A DNA stretch of 15,000 nt, taken from Actinidia chinensis. Lineage: Eukaryota; Streptophyta; Magnoliopsida; Ericales; Actinidiaceae. A program made the position numbers and the translations under genes. The stretch lies in assembly GCA_009663005.1 (NCBI GenBank), contig CM018894.1:15778968-15793967 (forward strand). The letters run 5' to 3'. Under the pieces are notes generated by a model. The model was not told the origin of the DNA, made no database searches, and saw only the letters and a program-made list of their open reading frames with translations. Shown here in pieces: positions 7,786 to 15,000 of this stretch. The number at the start of each line of letters is the position of its first letter. The first letter of the stretch is position 1.

Positions 7786-8300
7786 CTAGCTTAAAAATTT
7801 GTGACCGAATCGACAGGACACAGCTAGATTGGGAAGAGCCAGGTACTTATATCGGCATGAAATAAGACGTTGTGACAACTCTCCGTCACGGAGTTTGGAA
7901 CGACGCAGTTTTAGGCGTCCTTTCCAAAGCCGAGTGCGTTCCTTAATTTTCTTAAAAAAGCTCGCAAGAAACCTCCCAATTGATGTTGGATTGAGCCGGC
8001 CTCTAAACCTCAGCCCATACTCTTGAGGTCGGGCCAGATGTTGCGTAACCGGGGGGCTTGAAACTACTCGGTGCTGCTGAACCAACTTTACATGCTTTTA
8101 AGCCCGCGGTATCTTCAATAGCAAAAAAGATGGAAATTACGGCCGATAAAAGTTGGTTATAAAAGAGAACTCCGCTGTCATTGAATTAAGACCTAAAACC
8201 AAAAAGGGGTCCAGAAAGAATTTTCTGGTTCAGTTTTTACTTAGTTTACATATAATACTAGATACTCAAGTAAATTCTCTGTGTGTGTCCTTAATTTGCT
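7786..8300. other. GC-balanced patch, probably decayed repeat
   Basis: About 7790-8110 is less AT-rich than its flanks. It contains GGAACGACGCAGTTTT (about 7898-7913), a relative of the AACGACGTCGTTTT motif at 680-829. It also contains two short inverted repeats, around ACCTCAGCCC...CTTGAGGT (about 8008-8029) and CCAGAAAGAATTTTCTGG (about 8211-8228). A 99-codon minus-strand frame (8085-7786) is rich in Arg and Lys with no recognisable domain. The patch may be a degraded relative of the palindrome-bearing repeat; this is inference. Confidence 0.3.
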
Positions 8301-8307
8301 GCCCTCC

Positions 8308-8323
8308 GGGGGGGGGGAGGGGG
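8308..8323 (+). repeat. Guanine run (G10-A-G5)
   Basis: Ten consecutive G, one A and five G form an isolated G-tract in AT-rich DNA. It could adopt a G-quadruplex, and it is also a typical place for length errors in sequencing. Position 8726-8735 holds another shorter G-run. The flanks to about 8790 are AT-rich, with only a small hairpin CATTTGTA/TACAAATG at 8568-8590. Confidence 0.6.
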
Positions 8324-8830
8324 TGACAAAGAGTGGTGATTCCTTAGAATGTAGTATTTCGACTTTATACCCGTCAGGCCCGTTTTGGAGTAGTTTTTGG
8401 TGATAATTTTTTTAACTAGTTTAATGTTTCAAAGTTTTTTATCCTTTAAGACAATTTATTATTTAATGCAAATTTTAGACTAGGTGTTCCTCTTTAGGAG
8501 GAAAAAGGAAAAATATAAAAATTTGAATAAAAAATCAACACTCCGACTCTTTAGTGAGTTTTGTCTTCATTTGTAGTGACGTTACAAATGAGATATTTTT
8601 TTATCTTGGGAGATTTTCTGAGAAACTGAAAAAATATAAATTATTTTTGGTTTTTGGGGATACATATTTAAAAAATTATTATAAAAAAAGTAAAAACCAA
8701 GCAGCAAATTTTTTTTAAGGGAAGGGGGGGGTGTGGAAAATAATTTTATCCACTGAACCCGTAAATATTAAACGTTTACAATTAGACCATTACCAACTTC
8801 CGTCATTGTGTTTGACAGAATAGTACACCT

Positions 8831-9577
8831 GATTGACACTTTGGCCTTAGGGGAGCCACGGGGCTAGAAATACGTACCTTCTCCCGCAAAGGCCAACCCT
8901 ATCCCCGCCGCACTGTTGTCGGCCCCCGCCCAACCACACCCATCATCGACTGCCAACCATAGCACCATCACATACCACCAGAGAGAGAGCACACGGTTAC
9001 CAGCAATCCAACCATATTTCCACCTATCGAATTCCCCTACGTGCGAATAGCGAACAGGAATCGAACCGCAACGACTCGTGCACAGGTTTCCAGGGAACGG
9101 CAGACCCATTTGGCTCGTGCCTCTACCGTAGCGAACGGCAACCGACCTCCTTCACCATCGGAAGACTTCTCCCCGATACGTGTCGTTCGGGGATCTCCGT
9201 ATCGGTCAGCACGTCGCCATCGCCGTGGCGGCCATGACAACGATGGTCTCTTAGACGGCTGCCTCAGTTCTACAGGCTCAGTGGGGTTCGGGTTTTTGTC
9301 TTGTGTGTGGTGGTGGGGTGGTGGTGGTGCTAATGGTTGGGAATTGTGGGTCATTCAGTAGACGGTGGGTGGCGATGGTGACGGCGCAGAAAGAGAAAAG
9401 GGTGGGGTGGGATAGGGTCGGGTTTGGGGTATTGGGGAAAAAATAAGGGGTTGGGTTTGCCATCTTCCTTTTTAGAAAATGAACGAGTAGTGGATGTCCT
9501 AAGTTTAATTGAAAAAATTCAGATTGTTAAGGGGCAAATTTGGGAACTTATTCTGTTTTGAGGCCCAAAGTGAAATC
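8831..9577. mobile_element. Imperfect inverted repeat with GC-rich core (Pack-MULE-like)
   Basis: Three nested anchor pairs show inverted symmetry. GATTGACACTTTGGCCTTAG (8831-8850) pairs with the complement of 9558-9577. ACCCTATCCC (8896-8905) pairs with 9409-9418. CCAACCATAGCACCA (8953-8967) pairs with 9325-9340, one base longer. The left arm is C-rich and the right arm is G- and GGT-rich, so the strand composition flips at the centre. The core (about 9000-9290) is CpG- and GC-rich, unlike the rest of the window, and is open for about 105 codons on both strands. The minus frame starts in the proline/histidine-rich arm and continues through the core. Large inverted arms around a GC-rich, gene-like core are what Mutator-type gene-capturing elements show. 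I could not fix ends or a target-site duplication, and no captured protein is recognisable. Confidence 0.4.
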
Positions 9578-9629
9578 GATCCAATAGGAAGGGGGCCAAG
9601 GTGGGATGCATGAAGTTAGTATATGAAGA

Positions 9630-10530
9630 ACGGAACTGAAAAAAAGTACAATCCCAAACAAACAAGCGTAAATCAAAATAGAACCCCATCTCTCAATAAC
9701 GTTATTAATCACTCAAAAATGAATAGTCCCAAGTCTTACATGAGTTTATAGAAAAAGAAATCCCAATTCTACTAAAAAATAAAAAATAATTTCCTTACTA
9801 ATCAAGTCCAAATAACGTAATTAAAAAAATAAAAAGATATAAAAAGATTTGAGTTAAAGCTCAAATTTAAAAACTACATAGAAAAAGAAAGCTTCTCTAA
9901 AAAACATTTTGCAAATTGGAAATAAATCAAATGAGTTATTACCCGATCAATTATTTTTATAAATGACAATTTTTTTACTTTGAAACCCTAAACAACTGAA
10001 TTTGGCCAAAAGTCATCATTAGTCAATGCAAACAGTTGAGTACTGCATCTTTTGGGCCCGTTTCAATCAATATGTAGAAGGAACTCCCCCAAAAGTTAAA
10101 GACCCGAAAGTCCACCAAATTACCATTTTACCATCAAACGGTCAAATCCTTCCATAAATGCATAACTTATGAACAATGCATCAGTATTTTACCCAAAAAT
10201 AATTATAAAAAAACCCACTAAAATCTAAATTATTCTAAAATAGAATTCAAAAATCTAATCCGGGGAATAATTTAGATTGTAGCGTTTTTTAAAAAAATAG
10301 TAGGTTGTTTTAATTTTCAAATCGAGATGATAGACAAGTAAAAAAAGGACTAAAAAAATTCGAACAAAAAATCATCGCATGTACCAAATATAATTACTCC
10401 TTAGTCGAACGAAAAGTCCATGGCAGGCTCTATTGCCTGGTCAGCCCCCAGTAAACGTGACAACAGGGGATTACATTGTTTGCAAACAAAGAGTGTAAAA
10501 TGATATATAAACTCACAAAGGTGTACAACC
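9630..10530. other. AT-rich intergenic stretch, possible LTR remnant
   Basis: No gene is visible. About 9700-9860 reads like the A/T-rich part of a plant LTR (TACATGAGTTTATAG followed by AATCCCAATTC-like and poly-A blocks), but no termini or second copy are seen. A perfect 14-bp inverted repeat, AATCTAAATTATTC at 10222-10235 and its complement at 10265-10278, marks a small fold-back. Confidence 0.4.
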
Positions 10531-10534
10531 TAGG

Positions 10535-10748
10535 ATTACTCATTTACTCTAAAGTGTCATAAACTCACATTATGGCACTGTAGAGTTTTGAAACTTTGGT
10601 ACTTGATATAGGATAAATTAGAGTGACGTGATAAATACGACTTTGGTAAAAAAGAAAAATTTGTGAGATTAACACAGATAAAATAAAAGTTACAGTGCCA
10701 TAATGAAGTAATCCACAAATTCCACACAAAATCATTAAAATGAGTAAT
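10535..10748. mobile_element. Fold-back element (MITE-like), superfamily unknown
   Basis: ATTACTCATTTA at the left end matches the complement of the right end (10741-10748 and inward). Further in, CATTATGGCACTGTA (10568-10582) has an exact reverse complement at 10691-10705. Spacing between anchors is about 25-35 bp on both sides, so the arms pair over most of their length with gaps. The size, about 214 bp, and lack of coding sequence fit a MITE. No clean target-site duplication could be chosen. Confidence 0.45.
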
Positions 10749-10749
10749 T

Positions 10750-11158
10750 ATTTAGTATTCTAAAAGAATACTCTTTCTTCTTCTTACGTAACAGTGGATT
10801 ATATATAATAAAATTTACTGTATGACCCATCATTTATAGGAGATGAGTACTGAAAAATTTGATCTTTACAATAGAAAAAGACCAAACAAATGATTGATGA
10901 AGGAAGCTGGCCCAGTACTACATCAAGTTGCACCAAAACATAGCTGGAGTTGCCATTTTTTGATGGACAAGGGCAAACTAGCACAGTACAATCTCCAGCT
11001 GCACATGGACTCATTAGGCAGTGGGTAGACTTGGGAAAACATGGGTTTTGGACGAGAGAGGAGAGAGCCATGCCAAGTGTGGGCAGGTATGGGCGGTTCA
11101 CTGACAGAGGATTAGCTGTCTCAGCTACCTTGTTCTAGATTTTTGTCTCAGTCTCAAA
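10750..11158. other. Unassigned stretch with overlapping weak frames
   Basis: A 100-codon minus-strand frame (11101-10799) and a 62-codon plus-strand frame (10950-11138) overlap. Neither has a recognisable domain. An 8-bp inverted repeat AGCTGGAG (10942-10949) and CTCCAGCT (10993-11000) lies between them. Composition at about 10900-11120 is more balanced than in the flanks, so an old coding or repeat fragment is possible but unproven. Confidence 0.3.
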
Positions 11159-11239
11159 TGGATGACACATGTCCATTTATAATTTATCAAGAGAAGTTGT
11201 GTAACTCTTGATAAATTATAAATTGACATGTGTCATCCA
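11159..11239. repeat. Near-perfect 35-bp hairpin
   Basis: The arm at 11159-11193 (TGGATGACACATGTCC and onward) and the arm at 11205-11239 are reverse complements with one mismatch over 35 bp, around an 11-nt loop (AAGTTGTGTAA). Weaker pairing extends outward at least 15 bp on each side (TGTCTCAGTCTCAAA against the complement of the right flank). Such a young fold-back could be a small MITE. If transcribed, it would be a long perfect hairpin of the type processed into small RNAs. I do not recognise a known microRNA in it. Confidence 0.8.
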
Positions 11240-11248
11240 CTTGAGGTT

Positions 11249-11266
11249 GGGACAGGACCCTGTCCC
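11249..11266. repeat. Short palindrome GGGACAG/CTGTCCC
   Basis: GGGACAG (11249-11255) and CTGTCCC (11260-11266) flank the 4-nt loop GACC. A further GGGGACAG follows at about 11276-11283. It lies just outside the 35-bp hairpin and may be part of the same element's outer arm. Confidence 0.5.
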
Positions 11267-11327
11267 AAATGTTTGGGGACAGCAGATCCGGACTCCAGTT
11301 CACTGCCTCTAATTCTAATTCCTATTA

Positions 11328-11789
11328 CGGTAAATTTCACTAACCTACCCTGAGGATTGATAAAATTTCACGACCCCCCCTATAATTTATAAAATTACAA
11401 AAAAATTATTATAAAAAATAATATACAAAATTTCCCTTTCTGTTAAAGTGAGACCTTAATATATATAAAGGGTAACCTTCATTAACCTTCCCGTGAAATT
11501 GCACGGACCTCCCCTATAGTTTTTAAAGTTACATAGATATCTTTTCTTTTTGAAACTAATATATGTTTAGATCTACAAAACATAGGGGAGGTCAGTGCAA
11601 TTTAATCAAATCTCATGGGAATTTAGTAAAATTTACCATTTGTATGTTAACGCCGTTTGGTCTTACTTTAACAGAAAAGAGAATCTGTATATTATTTTCC
11701 AAAGCGGTAAAGATTTTTGTAATTTTACAAACTATGAAAGACGAATTATACAGTTTTGTCAAACTCACGAAGGTTAGTGCATTTTAACC
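11328..11789. mobile_element. Mutator-like MITE with nested terminal motif
   Basis: The left end GGTAAATTTCACTAACC (from 11329) is mirrored by the complement of the right end, GGTTAAAATGCACTAACC (ending 11789). The arms pair for over 120 bp, sharing TAAAATTACAAAAA, AATAATATACA and TTTCTGTTAAAGTRAGACC. The flanks TTCCTATTA (11319-11327) and TTCTTATTA (11790-11798) match at 8 of 9 bases, fitting the 9-bp duplication of Mutator-like elements. Inside, GGTAACCTTCATTAACC at 11471 and its inverted partner ending at 11637 resemble the outer termini again. So either a relative inserted within it, or the arms carry a duplicated end. It encodes nothing recognisable. Frames here follow the repeat. Confidence 0.6.
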
Positions 11790-11867
11790 TTCTTATTAAT
11801 ATCATAGCAAAAGGCCTAAAGGAAACATCGTGATGCTTTTTTGTGGATCAGTTGACGACATCAACAT

Positions 11868-11901
11868 GCCCAGAGCTTCGGATTTTTTGAATCCGGTGGG
11901 C
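11868..11901. repeat. Interrupted hairpin
   Basis: GCCCA (11868-11872) pairs with TGGGC (11897-11901), and CGGATT (11879-11884) with AATCCG (11890-11895), around a T-rich loop. It is a small isolated structure with no gene next to it. It may be coincidental. Confidence 0.4.
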
Positions 11902-12069
11902 GATTAGCAGGCCCGTCAATGCAGTTGCCCTTCAATGGCATCACAAAAATTATGCAAAGTATTAAGGTACTGCCAATTTGTAATGTTGAAATTTAGATTT
12001 GGAAGATGTGCTCTACAACCAAAATTAAATAGTAGCAAAAGGTTTTTAAAAACTTCAGATATAATGAAT

Positions 12070-12318
12070 CATATTCACTTTAACTATGAAGGCCAACATA
12101 TTGGTCAAATTTGCTTCATATAAGGCGTGTAAGAACTCCATATTCATTTGTAAAGACCCTTAATTTAAAACCTTCAGTGTGAAATAATTTGTATGAAAGC
12201 ATATTCACTGTTAACTATAGGCAACATATTGGTAACGCAATTGCTTCATATAAGGCGTGTAGAACTCATATTCATGTTGTAGACCCTTAATTACCTCATG
12301 TGAAATAATTTGTATGAG
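12070..12318. repeat. Tandem duplication, copies differ mainly by small indels
   Basis: Copy 1 (12070-12199, 130 bp) and copy 2 (12200-12318, 119 bp) run head to tail. They share long identical blocks such as TTGCTTCATATAAGGCGTGT, AGACCCTTAATT and GTGAAATAATTTGTATGA. Most differences are one- to three-base length changes, mostly extra bases in copy 1 (for example AAGAACTCC against AGAACTC). A shortened further copy may begin before 12070 (AAAACTTCAGATATAATGAATC). A 62-codon frame over copy 1 is not preserved in copy 2. It could be a real local duplication or a join of a poorly corrected read. Confidence 0.8.
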
Positions 12319-12666
12319 CATCTCCAGTTGTGTGCTATTTGAACTGCCATAGACATAATATGCTATTATTGTCAAATTTTTCCTCTCCGTTTGTCTACCA
12401 TCCGTTATGCCAAATTATAGCAATGCTAAAAATGGTGTCAAATTTGGCACAAAATTTATCATTGTCAAATCTATCACATTAGCAACAAACACAATTGTAC
12501 CAACACCAACTTTCTCTCCATCTATTGATCTTCAATATGCTTTGATTCAATGGTAGAAAAGAAATAGTTATGGCCAAAATAGCTTTGAACCAATAGAGTA
12601 ACATTGCCAAAAAATGGCAAAATATCAAATTTGGTAATGCTGTGCCAAAATGGCTTAAAGGTGCTC
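12316..12666. mobile_element. MITE with GAGCATCTCC terminus
   Basis: The left end GAGCATCTCCAG and the complement of the right end GAGCACCTTTAAG form short terminal inverted repeats, GAGCAYCT. The interior repeats TTTGGCA/TGCCAAA-like words in both orientations (for example CAAATTTGGCAC at about 12439 and GTGCCAAAATGGC at about 12642). The flanks TTTGTAT (before 12316) and AAATGTAT (after 12666) share TGTAT, an imperfect target-site duplication. The size of 351 bp and absence of a transposase frame fit a non-autonomous DNA transposon. The superfamily is uncertain. Its left end directly abuts copy 2 of the tandem duplication. Confidence 0.55.
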
Positions 12667-12766
12667 AAATGTATGTTAGTAGTACAATTGATTTGAGAAT
12701 CAATATAACTAGGTTAGCGCGTGGATACCGTCATATCCAATCAGTAGACTTTTGCATAAAAAAAAT

Positions 12767-13520
12767 GGGTGAAATACATTGAACATCTATGAGTTCCGAA
12801 TTAATATATAAAACTCCCTTGACGTTTGAGAAATAACAGTAACCTCTCATGAGATTTGAAACTTGTAATAGATTTCTCTCATTTTACACTAACTACTCCT
12901 GAAGTTCTGGATTAATACACAAAGCACCCCTGACGTCAATCGTCCGTTAATAAGATTGACTGCCCATCCATAACGTCAACTGAATAGTTTTTGGAATACC
13001 ATATATGCCTTTTTTTTTTTAAACAAAGTTCTATAGCTTTCACAAGGATGTTATTGAATAACCAAAAATAATAGTATTTTAGACTAATGCATTAATTTAA
13101 GCACATGGACAACACGTGATCGATTTTTATCACTATTTCAAACAAATTAAGTACGAAAATGAGTAAATGATACAATAAATAGCTCAAAAAAAAATAATGG
13201 TTCCATAATTTATTTTTTGGTCATTCATTAACATACTTGTGGGTATATCGTAATTTTGTCAACACAGAAGGGGCTATTGGTATTTCCCTCACTATTCAAT
13301 TTGACGTCATGTATGGCCGTCCATCTTCTAATGAATGATTGACTTCATCAATGTTACTTTGTTGTATTAATACGGATCCTCGGGTGGTTACCGTAAAATG
13401 AGAAGAGTCTGTTACAGAGTTTCAAATCTCAGAGATGTCACTGTCATTCCAATATTACGTCGGGATGCTTTGGTGTATTAAATCCGGAATCTCAATGGGT
13501 GGTCAGTGTATTTCACACCC
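12767..13520. mobile_element. Long-TIR Mutator-like non-autonomous element
   Basis: The left end GGGTGAAATACATTGAAC and the complement of the right end, GGGTGTGAAATACACTGACC, start arms that stay alignable for about 240 bp (12767-13010 and about 13270-13520). They share AGATTTGAAAC, TCTCATTTTAC, a TATTAATACA-like word and a TGACGTCA-like word. The element is flanked by a perfect 9-bp direct repeat, AAAAAAAAT, at 12758-12766 and 13521-13529. Long TIRs plus a 9-bp duplication are the signature of Mutator-like elements. The middle (13011-13269) is AT-rich and shows no transposase, so any movement would depend on enzymes from elsewhere. The poly-A nature of the duplication is a caveat. Confidence 0.75.
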
Positions 13521-13550
13521 AAAAAAAATTAACTCAATTTTTAAAATGAA

Positions 13551-13575
13551 CTAGTACTTGCCCGTTGCCCACGGG
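13551..13575 (-). mobile_element. Helitron-like 3' terminus (minus strand)
   Basis: Read on the minus strand, the hairpin CCCGTGGGCAACGGG (13575-13561) is followed after six bases by CTAG (13554-13551) and then T (13550). That is the order expected at a plant Helitron 3' end: a short GC-rich hairpin, then CTRR, inserted before a T. The body would extend to higher coordinates through AT-rich DNA, perhaps as far as about 14050. I could not identify the TC-starting 5' end, so the element limits are unknown. Confidence 0.4.
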
Positions 13576-14146
13576 TAGTATGTAAAAAAAAAAAAAAAAC
13601 TCTTAGGAATAATTGTTAAAATTTTACAATGTAAAAAACATATAAGATATAAACGTTAGATAAAAGATACATTGTATGCATATACGAAAAAAATACATTA
13701 CTACAAAATTGAGAACAAATTAGAAATTATAATAATTTTAAAAAAAAATTGGTAATTTGAGAGAAATGAGAGAGAAAGAAGTGTGTTTTAAATTTTTTTT
13801 TGTGGGTTTCACTAAAAAAAATTCAATGGGTAAAATATATGTCCAGTTTTATAGGTTTTTTGGCCATTGGATAAGAACCTATGTGGGTTTTACACTTTTG
13901 AAAAGAAGGAAGTGATATTTTTTGGTAAAAAAACTAATATTAGGGTGAAATCTCGCCTTTGAATTAATAAATTCAATTATTTAACGCGTAAAAGGGCTGA
14001 CGGACGAATAAAATTTAAAATTCAAAATAGTTTGTGATTTGTATTCTATAGAATTGTTTTTGAATGGTAGTGAGACAGAAGCATACCACCAAGTCTAACG
14101 TTGTTCGGAGAGAGCTCAGACACATGCATTTCCTGGATTATATAGG
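13576..14146. other. AT-rich stretch, possible Helitron body
   Basis: A 16-A homopolymer lies at 13584-13599. The rest is AT-rich without a gene, with short GC patches near 13984-14010. A palindrome ATTCTATAGAAT at about 14043-14054 is a possible but unconvincing edge of the Helitron-like element. Confidence 0.4.
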
Positions 14147-14326
14147 ATAGTGCTATTGGGGTACACAACTCAAAATGCACTCCACTTGCCACTCCTAAGA
14201 GAGAGAAAGACACAATGGATTGGGGGCCCCACACACTTTGGGTTGGTCCCACACACACTCTTCTTGTGTCTTTCCTCTCGCCTATAAGTGTACTTAGGAT
14301 GCTTTTAGTTGTATCCATTAGTATTT
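14147..14326. mobile_element. MITE-like fold-back
   Basis: The left part (ATAGTGCTATTGGGGTACAC and onward) pairs with the complement of the right part (AATACTAATGGATACAAC and onward). Inner arms pair again: GAGAGAAAGACACAA at 14201-14215 with the complement of 14264-14279 (one-base difference). The centre holds GGGGCCCCACACAC and GGTCCCACACACA, itself partly palindromic. The 180-bp size fits a MITE. A 90-codon minus-strand frame across it is a by-product of the arms. No target-site duplication longer than TA was fixed. Confidence 0.5.
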
Positions 14327-14329
14327 TCC

Positions 14330-14671
14330 ATTAATATACAGCAGAAGCTGCTGAAATTATTACGGACTTCAATATTTGATTGTAAACTTTAGTGTTGCAC
14401 CTCATTATCCATTAAGCTAGGCAAAATTCTCCTCTCTCTCATTCGGTTAAAGTGGGTCCCATCTCACATCATCTGTTGCTTCGATACCAGTGTACGGCCC
14501 CAGGTTTTTGAAGCGTCAGCAGAAACCCAAGGCGACCATGTTCCTTTTGACCATGACTGAGAGAGAGAGAGAGAGAGTACTCGAGCTAATTGAGCAAAGC
14601 CATGTGAGGATCAAAAAGAAGTTGGCGCCTCTCAGCAAATAGCCATGTCCAAGAGAAACTTTCACTATTAG
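14330..14671. other. Intergenic stretch with a GA microsatellite
   Basis: (GA)n, about 9.5 units, runs from 14559 to 14577, just before CTCGAG. The surroundings (about 14440-14640) are less AT-rich and carry GTGGGTCCCATCTCACATC, perhaps old repeat or promoter-proximal sequence of a gene beyond the window. I see no frame or splice context that supports a gene. Confidence 0.5.
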
Positions 14672-15000
14672 GCCTTGTAGCCTGATCAAAGTTTCATTTT
14701 GGCTCTAGTTTCAATTTAAGCAATTTGGACTTTGTAGTTTCAATTTGGTACTATTGTTCCGCCAATACCTATTAAGAATTTAACTTAATATTAATCACGG
14801 AAAGTTCACATTACCCTTTTTAGAAGGTAATTTTATCATCCATCGTTCTAATAGTTTGACCAATGTTGTACTCTGGTCCCTAAAAAATTGTTATGTGAGT
14901 TTTTGCGGACTTCTCTTTCATTTAAATTGTTGACATAAAGCATTGAAGAACCAGATTGTAGTTTCAGGGTCATAATTATTTGAGTTGGAACTATAAAAAC
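14672..15000. mobile_element. Truncated repeat with GTAGTTTCA ends
   Basis: TAGTTTCAATTT occurs at 14706-14717 and again at 14735-14746. Inverted-type partners lie near the window end (TTGTAGTTTCAGGGTC at about 14957 is a direct match; the right-hand block is also weakly complementary to the left). The wording (CTTGTAGTTTCAATTTGG) is of a kind often seen at ends of plant repeats. The right boundary lies outside the window, so type and size cannot be settled. Confidence 0.3.

Noticed and set aside
7786..8085. 99-codon basic minus-strand frame
   Set aside because: It shows no domain, it contains a relative of the ACGACGTCGT repeat word, and a TATA-like box lies inside it.
9037..9361. Overlapping 105- and 106-codon frames on opposite strands
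   Set aside because: Stops are rare here because the DNA is GC-rich inside an inverted repeat. The proline- and glycine/tryptophan-rich ends are the C- and G-rich arms translated.
9981..9993. AAACCCTAAAC, telomere-like
   Set aside because: It is a single unit with no tandem array. The same word occurs by chance near 1567.
10052..10070. GGGCCCGTTTC resembling an end of hAT- or CACTA-type repeats
   Set aside because: No matching inverted end was found at a reasonable distance.
14046..14318. 90-codon minus-strand frame
   Set aside because: It is contained almost wholly within a fold-back element and has no domain.

Overview
The window looks like intergenic or gene-poor DNA from a flowering plant, most likely a eudicot and possibly woody. 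The grounds are an AT-rich base composition with many A/T homopolymers, plant-style TATA boxes followed by CT- or CA-rich leaders, T-rich intron-like stretches with plant splice consensus, and many small fold-back DNA elements. No open reading frame is a recognisable protein. The longest frames (about 100 to 133 codons) lie inside repeats or GC-rich inverted repeats and are best read as chance.

Layout: 1-600 is AT-rich with degenerate direct repeats. 600-890 holds a hairpin and a palindromic array built from the 16-mer AAAACGACGTCGTTTT. 1370-1560 resembles a minus-strand core promoter and leader. 2370-2530 has a degraded fold-back. 2881-3064 is an exon-sized patch with a donor consensus at one edge on each strand. 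From about 5640 down to 3970, the minus strand has a first-exon-like leader, good donors and acceptors, and three exon-sized patches, one encoding a single membrane helix. Frames do not join without stops, so it could be a pseudogene, a non-coding RNA or a gene I cannot assemble. 5650-8300 is mostly featureless, with two weak promoter candidates, one on each strand.

The right half is a transposon graveyard. 8831-9577 is an imperfect inverted repeat with a GC-rich core, like a gene-capturing Mutator-type element. 10535-10748 is a fold-back. 11159-11239 is a near-perfect 35-bp hairpin. 11328-11789 is a Mutator-like MITE with a second copy of its end motif nested inside. 12070-12318 is a tandem duplication whose copies differ mainly by small indels. 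12316-12666 is a GAGCATCTCC-type MITE. 12767-13520 is a long-TIR element with a perfect 9-bp target duplication. 13551 carries a Helitron-like 3' end. 14147-14326 is another MITE, and 14672 to the window end is a truncated repeat.

I see no operon, defence locus or other cooperating gene system. The best leads are the palindromic array, the indel-rich duplication, the GC-rich inverted repeat and the unresolved minus-strand transcription unit.
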